A DNA stretch of 64,000 nt from an uncultured Alphaproteobacteria bacterium (GCA_902617375.1 CACMWI010000001.1:252090-316089), one strand, 5' to 3'; counted from the stretch's first letter, positions 17,588 to 27,140 are shown. Numbers and translations: made by a program. Notes: a model not told the origin generated them from the letters alone.

Positions 17588-18258
17588 TTTCTCTCACCAA
17601 ATATTCCTGTTCCAACTCTTATAAAAGTTGCTCCATTTTCAATGGCTGATTCAAAATCATTAGTCATTCCCATGCTAGCATGCTTGAGATTTAGTTCATT
17701 GCATAAATTTCTTAACCTTTTAAAAAAAGGTTCGGGCGGTTCTCCGTATGGAGGAATGCACATTAATCCTATTATGTTAAGTTTTAAATCATTTGAACAC
17801 CATTTAAAAAACTGTTGTGCTAAGTTTTCTTCTATTCCACTTTTTTGTTTTTCATCTCCAATGTTGACTTGAATAAAAAATTTTTTTTTCACATTAGTTT
17901 TCGCCGCTAAATATTTATTTAATTTCAAAGCTATTTTCTCTCTATCAACAGTCTGAATTACATCAAAGATATCTAAAGCTAGATTAGCTTTGTTTGATTG
18001 AAGAGGACCTATAAGATGTAACTCAATTTTTTTTTCAGGATTTTCTCTCTTAATATCAATCCATTTTGATTGAGCTTCTTGAACTTTATTTTCTCCGAAT
18101 ATTTTGTGACCTTTATTAACTAAAATTTGAATTGTCTCTTTTGGAAATTGTTTCGAGACAGCAATTAATTTGGTTTCACAATATTTTCCATCTAGATTTC
18201 TTTCACAAAAACGTATTTGTTTTAAAATTTCATTATAATTTGATAATATTTTATTCAT
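17584..18258 (-). CDS. YggS/PROSC-family PLP homeostasis protein
   Basis: 224 residues. Alanine-racemase-like TIM barrel that binds pyridoxal phosphate. The PLP lysine is in KLIAVSKQFP near residue 35; IFGENKVQEAQSKW and ELHLIGPLQSNKANLAL follow, and the C-terminus has the phosphate-binding FIRVGTGIFGER. The family maintains free PLP levels and affects amino-acid metabolism; no enzymatic reaction is established. It overlaps its plus-strand neighbours at both ends by a few bases (LDT stop; ThiE-like start at 18257). Confidence 0.5.
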   Translation of the reverse strand: MNKILSNYNEILKQIRFCERNLDGKYCETKLIAVSKQFPKETIQILVNKGHKIFGENKVQEAQSKWIDIKRENPEKKIELHLIGPLQSNKANLALDIFDVIQTVDREKIALKLNKYLAAKTNVKKKFFIQVNIGDEKQKSGIEENLAQQFFKWCSNDLKLNIIGLMCIPPYGEPPEPFFKRLRNLCNELNLKHASMGMTNDFESAIENGATFIRVGTGIFGERN

Positions 18259-18853
18259 GAGTATGTATTACCAAAATAAAAAAAATTCCACAATTCCTAA
18301 AGAATGGTTTTTTTTCAACCCTGAAAATTTATCAGATAGTAAAAAATTAGATCATTTATCAAAAAACGTAGGGGTAATATTCTTTAATAAAAATCTAAAC
18401 GTTTACAATTTTCTAAAAAAAATTGAACCATATATAAAGTTTTGTAGAGAAAAAAAAATTAAATTCGTTATTCCTTTCTCGAAATTTTGGCGTAGTAAAT
18501 ATCACGCATTCGGAATGATGATTGAAATAAATGAAAAATCAAAAAAATTTCATTCAACAAAAAACAAATACAAAAATTATTTTACTGTTGCAAAGGTACA
18601 TAATATTAAAGAAGCTTTTTTGGCGAAAGGTTTCATTGATTTAATATTTCTCTCGCCAGTGCTTAAAACTGATTCGTATCCTGAGAAAAAGCCGATGAGC
18701 AACTATATTTTTATTTCTCTTTGTTTTTTTTTTAAAGAAAAGGTAATTTTTGCATTAGGAGGGGTAAATTACAAAAACATTAAGTCTATGGAGAATAAAA
18801 ATTTACACGGTTTTGGGGCAATAAGTTGTTTTGACAATAATGAAAAAATATAA
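18257..18853 (+). CDS. ThiE/TenI-like protein (thiamine phosphate synthase family), divergent
   Basis: 198 residues, slightly short for ThiE. The C-terminal half carries the TMP-synthase layout: [19 protein letters not shown] corresponds to the family SPVF-T-SHP segment, and [14 protein letters not shown] to the ALGGI phosphate-binding loop, ending HGFGAISCF. The N-terminal substrate motifs are poorly conserved, and the pyrophosphate-binding segments are not clear, so catalytic activity is doubtful. Related genes are common between yggS and leuS in alphaproteobacteria. Its 3' end overlaps leuS by 14 bases, implying coupling. Confidence 0.5.
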   Translation: MSMYYQNKKNSTIPKEWFFFNPENLSDSKKLDHLSKNVGVIFFNKNLNVYNFLKKIEPYIKFCREKKIKFVIPFSKFWRSKYHAFGMMIEINEKSKKFHSTKNKYKNYFTVAKVHNIKEAFLAKGFIDLIFLSPVLKTDSYPEKKPMSNYIFISLCFFFKEKVIFALGGVNYKNIKSMENKNLHGFGAISCFDNNEKI

Positions 18854-21365
18854 TCCTGAAATCATTGAAAAAAAGTGGCAAAACTATTGGGCGGAAAAAC
18901 GGATATATAAATCCAGGGCAGATAAGACTAAAAAAAAATTTTATGTGCTAGAAATGTTTCCTTATCCTTCTGGAAAAATTCACATGGGACATTTAAGAAA
19001 TTATACAATAGGTGACGTTACTGCAAGATTCTACAAACTTAATGGTTATAATGTTTTGCATCCTATGGGTTGGGATAGTTTTGGGATGCCTGCGGAGAAT
19101 GCTGCCATAGAGAATAGTGTTAATCCCAAAGATTGGACTGAAAACAACATTAAGAGCATGAAATCACAATTAATGAAGATTGGACTATCCATTGATTGGG
19201 AACGTGAAATATCAACCTGTGACGCAAATTATTACAAACACCAACAAAAGATTTTTATAGAATTTTTCAAAAATGGGCTTGTTTATAAAAAAGACAGTTT
19301 TGTTAATTGGGATCCAGTCGATAAAACTGTGCTGGCAAATGAACAAGTTATTGATGGTAAAGGTTGGCGATCTGGGGCTATCGTTGAGAAAAAGAAACTG
19401 TCTCAATGGTTTCTAAATATTTCTAAATTCTCAGAGGAGCTTTTAGGTGATTTAAATCAATTAGAAAGTTGGCCAGAAAAAGTCAAATTAATGCAAAAAA
19501 ATTGGATCGGAATGTCTGAAGGAGCTGAAATAAAATTCAAAATATACCAATCAAAATTGTCGATTGATATTTTTACAACTAGGCCTGAAACAATCTTTGG
19601 AGCAAGTTTTATTGCATTATCAGTTGAGCATAAGCTTTCGTCTCAATTTTTAGGTGATGAAAAATTTTTAGAATTTAGAAACAAGTGTTTAAAAATGCAG
19701 GAAACAAGGGATTCTGTCCAAGAAAAAATTGGATTTCATTCATCTCTTTTTGCTGAACATCCTTTTATTAAAAACGAAAAAATTCCGATATTTTTTTCTA
19801 ATTATGTATTAATTAATTATGGAAATGGAGCAATTTTTGGTTGTCCAGCTCATGACGAACGAGATTATCATTTTGCAAAAGAATATAATATTCCTATAAA
19901 ATGCATTATAAAAAGCAAAGAAAAAGAGCTTCCATATTGTGAAGAAAATAAGGCAGATATACTTATAAATTCTGAATTCCTTAATGAAAAAAATATAAAA
20001 AACGCGAAAGAAACAATTATAGAAAAAATTGAGAAATTAAAAATTGGAAGAAAATGTGTAAAATTCAAGCTTAAAGATTGGGGTGTATCTCGACAAAGAT
20101 ACTGGGGATGTCCTATTCCTATAATTTACAGAAAAGACGGGGAAATCCTTGCTGTAGAGGACAGTGAATTACCAATTAGACTGCCAAATGATATTAAATT
20201 AACGTCAATTGGAAACCCTCTTGAAGATCACCCACACTGGAAAATAACTAAATGTCCTGAAACTGGAATGGAAGCGGTTAGAGAAACAGATACTCTTGAT
20301 ACATTTTTCGATTCGTCATGGTATTTTTTAAGATTCTGTTCGCCAATATCATCAAAGGAGCCTTTTAAGGATGAAGACATTTCATATTGGATGCCTGTTG
20401 ATCATTATATCGGTGGAGTGGAACATGCAATTTTGCATTTACTTTATTCTAGATTTTTTGTTAGAGCGTTGAAGGTCTGTGGAAAGCAAGTTCCCAAAGA
20501 GCCTTTCAAAAAACTTATAACACAAGGCATGGTCTGTCATGAAACTTTTAGAACAAAAGATAACAAATGGATAGAACCCAAAAACGTTATAAAAGAAAAA
20601 GGGAAATATTGGACTAATCAAGGCAGTAAAACAATAGAAGTTATAAAGGGCAGATCAGAAAAAATGAGTAAGTCTAAAAAGAACATTGTAGATCCTGATT
20701 CAATTGTGTTTACTTATGGTGCAGACACTGCACGACTTTTTATGATATCAGACTCTCCTCCAGAAAGAGACTTAGAGTGGTCTATTGACGGAATCAAAGC
20801 AATGAATAAATACCTAGAAAAAATTTATGATATACTATCGTCAGAATTTAACTTTACAGTTACCTTTCCAAAAGACAAAGATATGTTAGATCAAGAAAAA
20901 AGAGCATATGAATTTACTAATAAAACAATTTATACTTTTTCAGAGGATGTAAAAAACTACAGATTCAACACTGCTGTTGCAAAATTACGTGAGTTATCAA
21001 ATCATCTTATTAAAGAAAAATTGGAAGGGCAAATATTTAATTATTGTTGGTCGATCTATTTAAGATTAATTTATATCATAACTCCGCATTTTTCCCAGGA
21101 GTTGGTTTATAAATCTGGATCAGATCAAATTATTGAAAATATAGAGTGGCCTCAAGCAGACTTAACTAAACCTTCAAATAACAAGGTAATAATAGTTATT
21201 CAAATAAATGGGAAAAAAAAAGGTGTTATAGAAATCGATGAAAATATAAAAAAAGATAGATTAATTAAAACAATAGTTGGAAGCCAAAATAATTACAGTA
21301 TAGATGTTAAGAAGACGAAGAAAATAATATTTGTGCCTAATAAGATAATTAATTTTGTTATATGA
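18840..21365 (+). CDS. leuS: Leucyl-tRNA synthetase
   Basis: 841 residues from the ATG at 18840; a TTG three codons earlier is possible but unlikely. Class I synthetase. The HIGH-type motif is HMGHLRN in [17 protein letters not shown], the editing domain includes [15 protein letters not shown] and [19 protein letters not shown], and the KMSKS loop is EKMSKSKKN. It charges tRNA-Leu and edits mischarged products. It is followed by lptE and holA with start-stop overlaps, the conserved alphaproteobacterial leuS-lptE-holA order. Confidence 0.5.
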   Translation: MKKYNPEIIEKKWQNYWAEKRIYKSRADKTKKKFYVLEMFPYPSGKIHMGHLRNYTIGDVTARFYKLNGYNVLHPMGWDSFGMPAENAAIENSVNPKDWTENNIKSMKSQLMKIGLSIDWEREISTCDANYYKHQQKIFIEFFKNGLVYKKDSFVNWDPVDKTVLANEQVIDGKGWRSGAIVEKKKLSQWFLNISKFSEELLGDLNQLESWPEKVKLMQKNWIGMSEGAEIKFKIYQSKLSIDIFTTRPETIFGASFIALSVEHKLSSQFLGDEKFLEFRNKCLKMQETRDSVQEKIGFHSSLFAEHPFIKNEKIPIFFSNYVLINYGNGAIFGCPAHDERDYHFAKEYNIPIKCIIKSKEKELPYCEENKADILINSEFLNEKNIKNAKETIIEKIEKLKIGRKCVKFKLKDWGVSRQRYWGCPIPIIYRKDGEILAVEDSELPIRLPNDIKLTSIGNPLEDHPHWKITKCPETGMEAVRETDTLDTFFDSSWYFLRFCSPISSKEPFKDEDISYWMPVDHYIGGVEHAILHLLYSRFFVRALKVCGKQVPKEPFKKLITQGMVCHETFRTKDNKWIEPKNVIKEKGKYWTNQGSKTIEVIKGRSEKMSKSKKNIVDPDSIVFTYGADTARLFMISDSPPERDLEWSIDGIKAMNKYLEKIYDILSSEFNFTVTFPKDKDMLDQEKRAYEFTNKTIYTFSEDVKNYRFNTAVAKLRELSNHLIKEKLEGQIFNYCWSIYLRLIYIITPHFSQELVYKSGSDQIIENIEWPQADLTKPSNNKVIIVIQINGKKKGVIEIDENIKKDRLIKTIVGSQNNYSIDVKKTKKIIFVPNKIINFVI

Positions 21366-21859
21366 AAATTAAAATACTTTTTACAATTCTTGTTGTTTAT
21401 TTTTTCACTTCTTGTGCATATAAGCCTTTGTACAAAAGGACAAACTTATATTATCCCCACAAGGTCAAAATAGTAATTAAATCAAAAGAAAAATATGAGA
21501 ACAATGCATCTGCAATGAAATTACTTCTAGATGAAAAGCTTAATTCAAAGAGTTCTAAAGTCTCTAATTTAAAGTTAGTTGTTTCAATTGACCGGGTTGT
21601 CTCTGGTATGGGGATAAATAAAGATTTAACTTCTGATGCACTTATGCTTGTAATTGAGGCTAAATATGTTTTTTTTGATAAAAAAGGAGAATTGACCTCA
21701 GGCAGTTTAAGAAATACAGGAAGTTTTAATTATACGAATAATAACTATGCAAATATAGTCTCCCTTGAGGATACCTCAAAAAAACTGATAAGATCTTTAT
21801 CTGCTGATCTTGCTGATTTAATTCTTGCTTTGAATACTAAGAGAAAACTTAGTCCATGA
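21362..21859 (+). CDS. lptE: LPS-assembly lipoprotein LptE
   Basis: 165 residues. A signal peptide ends in lipobox FTSC, followed by AYKPLYKR, the usual LptE mature start. The C-terminal part has the repeated strand pattern and an [10 protein letters not shown] end. LptE plugs the LptD outer-membrane translocon for lipopolysaccharide. The ATG overlaps the leuS TGA, and the next start overlaps its own stop, so leuS, lptE and holA are tightly coupled. The assignment rests on lipobox, size and location between leuS and holA, since LptE is poorly conserved. Confidence 0.5.
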   Translation: MKIKILFTILVVYFFTSCAYKPLYKRTNLYYPHKVKIVIKSKEKYENNASAMKLLLDEKLNSKSSKVSNLKLVVSIDRVVSGMGINKDLTSDALMLVIEAKYVFFDKKGELTSGSLRNTGSFNYTNNNYANIVSLEDTSKKLIRSLSADLADLILALNTKRKLSP

Positions 21860-22887
21860 TTGTAAAGTTTGAAGATTTTGAAAGAAAACCAGAAAACTAT
21901 CTTTCATTCAGGTTTTTTCTATTTTACGGCCCAAATTACGGCAAAGTTGATGATTGTGCCAATCTAACTAAAAGTTTTAAAAATTTTAAGCAAGACTATG
22001 AAGTGATAAACTTCTTTTCAGATGAAATTAAAAAAGAAGATCTATCAAGAATTTTTATTGAAAGCTCAACACCGAATATTTTTGGTTCAAAAACTTTTTT
22101 GTGCTTTCATCTCAACAATGAAAAAATCAGTAAAGAAATAATCTCAATTCTTTCAAAAGAAACGAATAAGGATTTAATTGTTGTCTTAAAATGTAATCAA
22201 CTGGGTCCCAGATCTTCACTAAGGTCTTTTTTTGAAAAAAACAATTTTTCTATTTCAGTTGCCTGTTACGAAGAGAGTGAAGGTGAAAAGAAAACATACA
22301 TTAATAATTTTTTACAAAATGAAGGGGTTAAAGTTTCAGAGTCTACAATAAATTTATTAACTAACAATCTATCAAATCAAAGACTTGAAATTAAAAGTGA
22401 ACTTGAGAAAATAATTGTCCTACACAAGAGTCAGCCAGAAGAAAAGTTTATGCACAACTCTTTTTCTTTTTTAACTGAATCACTTAACAACGACGATACA
22501 AGATTTATTTTTTCGATAGCATCTAAGGAGAAAAAGGGATTTGTAAAAAATTTAAATAAATTTACGGACTACGGCTCTGATAATATAAAGTTGATAACTT
22601 ACCTTATTGAGCACTTTTTTAGATTACTTGTCATCAAGATTAAAATTTACGAAGGGATGGACGTTAGCAGTGCTATAAAAGAACTGAGGCCACCTATTTT
22701 CTTTAAATATTTACCAGCATTTAGACAGCAACTTAGGATGTTTTCGATAGGTGAATTAAAGTTTGTTATAAAAAAGCTATTTATTTCAAAGCAAGAAATA
22801 ATAGGTGGGAAGTGGTCGTCTTCATCAACATTTATGTTAAATCTCATTCTTTTTTTAAGTTCAAAATTTTCTCCAAAAAATTCCTAA
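21856..22887 (+). CDS. holA: DNA polymerase III delta subunit
   Basis: 343 residues, normal length. Clamp-loader subunit that opens the beta clamp. The N-terminal AAA-like region has FRFFLFYGPNYGKVDDCA in place of a P-loop and SSTPNIFGSKTFLCF; the C-terminal collar contains IAS-KEKKGFVKNLNKF and AFRQQLRMFSIGELKFV. It starts at the lptE stop. Its last 44 bases are overlapped by the convergent coaE gene, an unusually long tail-to-tail overlap of two essential genes. Confidence 0.5.
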   Translation: MIVKFEDFERKPENYLSFRFFLFYGPNYGKVDDCANLTKSFKNFKQDYEVINFFSDEIKKEDLSRIFIESSTPNIFGSKTFLCFHLNNEKISKEIISILSKETNKDLIVVLKCNQLGPRSSLRSFFEKNNFSISVACYEESEGEKKTYINNFLQNEGVKVSESTINLLTNNLSNQRLEIKSELEKIIVLHKSQPEEKFMHNSFSFLTESLNNDDTRFIFSIASKEKKGFVKNLNKFTDYGSDNIKLITYLIEHFFRLLVIKIKIYEGMDVSSAIKELRPPIFFKYLPAFRQQLRMFSIGELKFVIKKLFISKQEIIGGKWSSSSTFMLNLILFLSSKFSPKNS

Positions 22888-23449
22888 CTTTTTTTTTTAC
22901 TATTTTAATATCTTCTTCTGTATTGATATCCAAAGAGACAAATTTTTCCTCAACACCTGAATAATCAGTTTGTGTTTTCCTAATTTGGTTAAACTTTTCA
23001 TTAGTCATATTTTTTCTTTTTAGCACTCTTTTCTTTTGAACCTCGTCTGAGACATAGGTTCGAATAATAAAATCAAATTGGCTCTGTAGTTTTTTTTCAA
23101 ACAACAAAGGAATATCTAAAAAAACGGCTGGCTCATTAGAGTTTTTCTCAAAAAACTTTTCTTTGCTTTCCCAAACTTTTGGATGCACAATTTGCTCTAA
23201 TTTTTTTAATTCATCTGGGTTGGAAAATACAAATTCTCCAAGTTTAGCTTTGTCAATTGTATTTCTTTTTATAAGGTCTGGAATTTTTGATTTAAACTCT
23301 TTAGATATTTGATTGATTAAATCCTTTTTTATAAAGGCCTTTTTGACCTCTTTGTCTGAATCGAAAACTTTAAATCCTAGTTCTCTAATAATTTTCGTAA
23401 TTGTTGATTTACCACTTCCGATATTTCCTGTAATTGCAATTTTAATCAT
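22844..23449 (-). CDS. coaE: Dephospho-CoA kinase
   Basis: 201 residues. Last step of CoA synthesis: phosphorylates the 3' hydroxyl of dephospho-CoA. The P-loop GNIGSGKST is at residues 8-16, and the DIPLLFEKKL segment around residue 113 is the conserved lid region. It overlaps aroE by 4 bases upstream and holA by 44 bases downstream. In the ancestral alphaproteobacterial order maf-aroE-coaE is followed by dnaQ and secB; here dnaQ and secB are elsewhere in the window, showing rearrangement at this point. Confidence 0.5.
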   Translation of the reverse strand: MIKIAITGNIGSGKSTITKIIRELGFKVFDSDKEVKKAFIKKDLINQISKEFKSKIPDLIKRNTIDKAKLGEFVFSNPDELKKLEQIVHPKVWESKEKFFEKNSNEPAVFLDIPLLFEKKLQSQFDFIIRTYVSDEVQKKRVLKRKNMTNEKFNQIRKTQTDYSGVEEKFVSLDINTEEDIKIVKKKVRNFLEKILNLKKE

Positions 23450-24282
23450 CTTTTTAGTATTTTAATAATTTCATTGATGTGCGAATCTTCTGGCATTATT
23501 CCAAACCACCTATAAAATGATTCTGCAGCTTGACGAGCAAGCATGTAAAATCCATTTGTATTTTGTAGTTTATTGTCCACTGCCAATTTCATAAGTGGTG
23601 TAAGGGAAGGTTCATAAACTATGTCATAAACTAATGATTTTTTATTCATTGAAGTAAGATCTATAGCAAGTGGGTTCTTTCCATCCATCCCACATGAAGT
23701 GCAATTTACAAGCAAATCGACATCATTAATTGAGCCGGAGCCCGGCGATGTAGTTTCGAAAATTTTTTTTGATTGGATAAATTTTTCAAAATGCTTAATT
23801 AATTTTATGCCTGAAGATTTTGTTCTATTAACAATTCTTATAATATTTGGATTTAAATCAATTAAACTTGAAACAATTCCGTAGGCAGCTCCTCCCGCTC
23901 CTATACACATCACATTGGTATTTGAATTGATATTAAAACTTATATCTTTCTTTAGAGACGATATGAATCCAATCCCGTCTGTATTTGCGCCAATTATCCT
24001 GTCTTTAACCATGTAAACTGTGTTTATTGCATCGCTTCGTAAGGCAGATTCTTCGACTTCATCTACAAAATCTTTTATTATTTTTTTATATGGTATTGTA
24101 ATATTTAAACCTTGAATCTTACCATCTCTTACCTGTTGCATTAACCCCTTTATGTCCGTCTCATCTACTTCTAACTTGTTATAACTTGCATTGAGCGAAT
24201 ATTTTTCAATCCAAAAATTGTGTATTGTTGGTGATCTCGAATGTTTAATCGGCTTTCCTATAACAAATAATTTACTTTTCAT
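23446..24282 (-). CDS. aroE: Shikimate dehydrogenase (NADP+)
   Basis: 278 residues. It reduces 3-dehydroshikimate in aromatic amino-acid synthesis. The substrate-binding N-terminus has FVIGKPIKHSRSPTIHNFW, with the SRSP serines, then GLNITIPYKK with the catalytic lysine; the NADP-binding loop is CIGAGGAAYGIVS. The GFYMLARQAAESFYRWFG end is typical. It overlaps maf by 11 bases at its start and coaE by 4 at its end, forming a maf-aroE-coaE operon directed away from the hemE gap. Confidence 0.5.
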   Translation of the reverse strand: MKSKLFVIGKPIKHSRSPTIHNFWIEKYSLNASYNKLEVDETDIKGLMQQVRDGKIQGLNITIPYKKIIKDFVDEVEESALRSDAINTVYMVKDRIIGANTDGIGFISSLKKDISFNINSNTNVMCIGAGGAAYGIVSSLIDLNPNIIRIVNRTKSSGIKLIKHFEKFIQSKKIFETTSPGSGSINDVDLLVNCTSCGMDGKNPLAIDLTSMNKKSLVYDIVYEPSLTPLMKLAVDNKLQNTNGFYMLARQAAESFYRWFGIMPEDSHINEIIKILKR

Positions 24283-24883
24283 TTTTGATCTTTTTTATTA
24301 AATCTTGTATCGGGAATCCTAAGATCGTTTCTTTATCTCCTTCAATTATCCTAAGAAACTTATACTTTGAATTCTCTTCAATTTTATATGATCCAACTGT
24401 TGTGAGGACAGTTTTCTTATTGTTTTTCACATATAATTCTATATCATTTTGGGAAATATTTGCAAAAAATAATGATGCCTCTTTTACCTGTTGGAAATAC
24501 AATTTTCCTTTTTGTATTACATAAATAGAGCTATGTAATTTATGAGTTTTGTTTCTTAAAAATAACAATTTTTTCGTTGCCTCTTCAAGACTTTTTGGCT
24601 TGCTAAGCAGATTGTTTTCACATACCAAAATTTGGTCTGAAGCAATAATAGTTTCATTAGGGTAGTCTTTTAGAACTGACAAGGCTTTTTCTTTTGCTAT
24701 TCTAAGGACTATTTCTTCAGGGTTTTTTTTCTGTGTTTTGAATTTTTCCTCTTCTGCACTATGAGAAACGTTTATGACTTTTGAAAAATATTGATTCAAC
24801 ATTATTTTTCTGACTTCACTTGAAGAGGCGAGAATAACTTTTGACAGTTTTGTGTGTTTCTTTTGTTTATCTTGTGCTACCAC
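24272..24883 (-). CDS. maf: Maf-family nucleotide pyrophosphatase
   Basis: 203 residues from the GTG at 24883. The frame stays open to ATG 25021, but the extra 46 residues are almost all Lys/Ile/Phe and unlike any Maf N-terminus. The family start is at KVILASSSEVRKIML, with the S-S-x-x-R motif. Further motifs are EEIVLRIAKEKALSVL and IIASDQILVCEN with the conserved aspartate. Maf proteins hydrolyse nucleoside triphosphates, often modified bases or UTP/dTTP. Choosing the short start frees a 256-base gap before hemE, matching the non-coding origin position of other alphaproteobacteria. The start choice is an inference. Confidence 0.5.
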   Translation of the reverse strand: MVAQDKQKKHTKLSKVILASSSEVRKIMLNQYFSKVINVSHSAEEEKFKTQKKNPEEIVLRIAKEKALSVLKDYPNETIIASDQILVCENNLLSKPKSLEEATKKLLFLRNKTHKLHSSIYVIQKGKLYFQQVKEASLFFANISQNDIELYVKNNKKTVLTTVGSYKIEENSKYKFLRIIEGDKETILGFPIQDLIKKIKNEK

Positions 24884-24907
24884 TTTTTTTTCTATTTTGT
24901 TCTTTTT

Positions 24908-24916
24908 TTTTCCACA
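24908..24916 (+). promoter_or_regulatory. DnaA-box-like site 1 in the maf-hemE gap
   Basis: ttttccaca, one mismatch from the strong DnaA box ttatccaca, inside the T-rich part of the gap. Confidence 0.5.
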
Positions 24917-25024
24917 CGTTGCCTTTGTGTATTTCTTTTTTAACATTATAATAAACACTATTATTTTTCTTTTTTCCACTTTCTTTAATTCTGTTTTCTT
25001 TGCTTGTACGTTGTTAATCACATG

Positions 25025-25033
25025 TTTTCCACA
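25025..25033 (+). promoter_or_regulatory. DnaA-box-like site 2 in the maf-hemE gap
   Basis: A second ttttccaca in the same orientation, 117 bases to the right of the first and about 110 bases before the hemE start. Confidence 0.5.
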
Positions 25034-25091
25034 AACTTATTACTTCATTTCTTGTTAGTAATCTGTTAATAAAGTTTATCAACTAAATTAT

Positions 25092-25130
25092 ATGTACAAC
25101 AACAACAACAACCTTATAATCAATAAATAG
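25092..25130 (+). other. Possible Asn-rich leader mini-ORF ahead of hemE
   Basis: An ATG at 25092 opens a 12-codon frame ending TAG at 25128-25130, encoding MYNNNNNLIINK: seven asparagines, five of them consecutive AAC codons. It ends 9 bases before the hemE ATG. Leader peptides with codon runs can couple tRNA charging to downstream expression. Equally, the (aac)n run may simply be a small repeat in a non-coding origin region. No attenuator hairpin is visible. Low confidence. Confidence 0.5.
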
Positions 25131-25139
25131 AAATAGTAG

Positions 25140-26144
25140 ATGACATTTGTTAATAAAAGGCCCATTTGGTTTATGCGGCAAGCTGGAAGGTATCTCCCCG
25201 AATATATGAAAATTAGATCTAAGAATTCGGATTTTCTCAAACTTTGTTTTAATCCTGACCTTGCTGCAGAAATATCACTTCAGCCGATAAGGCGATTTGA
25301 CCTTGATTTCATTATTCTCTTTTCAGATATTCTTGTAATTCCGTACGCTCTTGGACAAGAGGTGAAATTTTTAAAAAATCACGGCCCCCATTTAAACAGT
25401 ATTACTTCTAAAAAGGATCTTAATTACACGAATTTGAATAAATCCTTAGACAAGATTTCTAATATTTTTGAAACCATTAGAATACTTCATGCAAAAAAAA
25501 ATAAAAAGAACTTAATTGGTTTTTGTGGAGGTCCCTTTACCGTTTTAAATTACATGATAGAGGGCGGCACATCTAAAACTCATAGTAAAATAAAAGCGTT
25601 TATAAAGAACAAGAGGGAACAAGCGAATGATATAATTAAAATAGTAACTGAGATTTCAATCGAATATTTGAAAAAGCAAATAGAGAGTGGAGCCAACTAC
25701 GTCCAGATTTTTGAATCCTGGGCAGGGCTCTTAGAAAGGGAAGAATATATAGAATTTATTATAAAACCAAATCAACAAATTAGCGAAAAAATAAGAGAAT
25801 TTTCCAAACATACGAAAATAATTCATTTTCCAAGAGGCTCTCGGAAGAATTATAAGATCTTCGCAGAAGAAGTTCAATGTGATGTATTGTCTCTAGATCA
25901 GACCTACCCAAAAGAATTGCCAAGGTATCTCAGAGAAAAAGGAATAACAGTTCAAGGAAATTTAGATCCGCAAGAACTATTAAAAGATGCAGATCGGGTC
26001 GAAGAAAAGACAAAAGAAGTTCTAGAAAAATTCAAAAGTAATAATCATATTTTTAATTTATCGCATGGGATTTTACCAAAGACAAAAATCAGTAATATTG
26101 AGAAAGTAATAAAAGTTGTGAGAGATTATGAAACTTCCAGATAA
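25140..26144 (+). CDS. hemE: Uroporphyrinogen decarboxylase
   Basis: 334 residues. It decarboxylates uroporphyrinogen III to coproporphyrinogen III in heme synthesis. The signature RPIWFMRQAGRYLPEY is at residues 7-22, GFCGGPFTVLNYMIEGG lies near residue 125, and the C-terminal NLSHGILPKT with the catalytic-site histidine is present. The ATG at 25140 is forced by an in-frame TAG directly before it, so this protein lacks the dozen or so residues that usually precede the signature. hemE overlaps hemH by 17 bases; the run hemE-hemH-hemJ-rho is classic origin-proximal alphaproteobacterial order. Confidence 0.5.
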   Translation: MTFVNKRPIWFMRQAGRYLPEYMKIRSKNSDFLKLCFNPDLAAEISLQPIRRFDLDFIILFSDILVIPYALGQEVKFLKNHGPHLNSITSKKDLNYTNLNKSLDKISNIFETIRILHAKKNKKNLIGFCGGPFTVLNYMIEGGTSKTHSKIKAFIKNKREQANDIIKIVTEISIEYLKKQIESGANYVQIFESWAGLLEREEYIEFIIKPNQQISEKIREFSKHTKIIHFPRGSRKNYKIFAEEVQCDVLSLDQTYPKELPRYLREKGITVQGNLDPQELLKDADRVEEKTKEVLEKFKSNNHIFNLSHGILPKTKISNIEKVIKVVRDYETSR

Positions 26145-27138
26145 ACACACGAGGCTTCCACAAAAAAAGACAGGAGTGCTCCTAATAAATTTAGGAACAC
26201 CAGACTCAACAAATTGGTGGGATATAAGAAAATACTTAAAGGAATTTTTGTCCGACAAAAGAGTTATAGAAGTGAATCCGATCTTATGGCAGATAATTTT
26301 AAATCTCTTTATTTTGACATTTAGGCCCTCGAAAACAGCGAAAGCGTATCAGAAGATTTGGATGAAACGGCAAGATATGTCCCCGTTAAGATACTTTACG
26401 ATAAAGCAAACAACAAATCTAAAAAGGAGAATGAAGAACAAGTTCATAGAAATAAACTACGCAATGCGATACGGAAATCCTTCGATAGCCAAAAGATTAT
26501 CTGAATTAAAAAATAAAGGGTGTCAAGAAATGATCGTACTTCCTCTATACCCTCAATATGCAGCAGCGACAACAGCAACGGTGTGTGATGAAGTTTACAG
26601 ATCACTTATGAAAATGCGATGGCAACCAAGTCTTCAAGTAATTCCACATTATGAATCTGAACCGCTATATATAAAAGCACTAGCTGTAAGTATTAAGAAA
26701 GTAATGAAGGAAATTGATTGGATTCCAGATGTCATAGTGGCGTCTTATCATGGGGTACCAAAAAAATATTTTGAAAAGGGAGATCCGTATCATTGTTATT
26801 GCCACAAAACAACGCGTTTATTAGTTGAACATATGAAAATTAATATACCAATAATAACAACGTTTCAATCACGATTCGGACCAGATGAGTGGCTAAAACC
26901 TTACACAGATGAAACAATTGACAATTTACCCAGCGAAGGAAAGAAAAAAATTCTTGTAATATGTCCAGGGTTCGCATCAGATTGCGTTGAAACATTAGAA
27001 GAAATTTCCATAGAAGCAAAGGAGAGTTTTATGGAGAATGGCGGAGAAAAATTTTCAACGGTACCGTGTTTAAATCACAACATAGAACACATAGATTTAC
27101 TGGAATATTTGGTAAAAAAATATATAGTTAAAAGATAA
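26128..27138 (+). CDS. hemH: Ferrochelatase
   Basis: 336 residues. It inserts Fe2+ into protoporphyrin IX at the inner membrane surface. Motifs: GVLLINLGTPDS near the N-terminus, MRYGNPSI, VLPLYPQYAAATTATV, SYHGVPKKYFEKGDPYHC with the active-site histidine, and TTFQSRFGPDEWLKPYTD near the C-terminus. The start lies within the hemE 3' end. hemJ follows after 2 bases, so the last heme steps are cotranscribed. Confidence 0.5.
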   Translation: MKLPDKHTRLPQKKTGVLLINLGTPDSTNWWDIRKYLKEFLSDKRVIEVNPILWQIILNLFILTFRPSKTAKAYQKIWMKRQDMSPLRYFTIKQTTNLKRRMKNKFIEINYAMRYGNPSIAKRLSELKNKGCQEMIVLPLYPQYAAATTATVCDEVYRSLMKMRWQPSLQVIPHYESEPLYIKALAVSIKKVMKEIDWIPDVIVASYHGVPKKYFEKGDPYHCYCHKTTRLLVEHMKINIPIITTFQSRFGPDEWLKPYTDETIDNLPSEGKKKILVICPGFASDCVETLEEISIEAKESFMENGGEKFSTVPCLNHNIEHIDLLEYLVKKYIVKR

Positions 27139-27140
27139 AA

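Larger units (their letters stand above)
24884..25139. other. Candidate chromosomal origin (oriC) between maf and hemE
   Basis: This AT-rich gap between the divergent maf-aroE-coaE and hemE-hemH-hemJ-rho operons corresponds to the oriC position known in Caulobacter and Rickettsia, where oriC adjoins hemE. It holds two copies of the DnaA-box-like ttttccaca (24908-24916 and 25025-25033, same orientation, one base from ttatccaca) and a very T-rich stretch that could act as an unwinding element. Genes on both sides point away from it. The evidence is synteny plus two imperfect boxes; perfect boxes occur instead near 60.2 kb, so the assignment is provisional. Confidence 0.5.

Noticed and set aside
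24884..25021. Long N-terminal extension of maf to ATG 25021
   Set aside because: 46 Lys-rich residues precede the conserved Maf start with no similarity to the family; the GTG at 24883 fits better and leaves the origin gap free.
24852..25058. 68-residue hydrophobic plus-strand ORF in the maf-hemE gap
   Set aside because: It is the complement of the T-rich gap and the maf N-terminal extension; Phe/Ile-rich by composition only, with no ribosome site or family resemblance.
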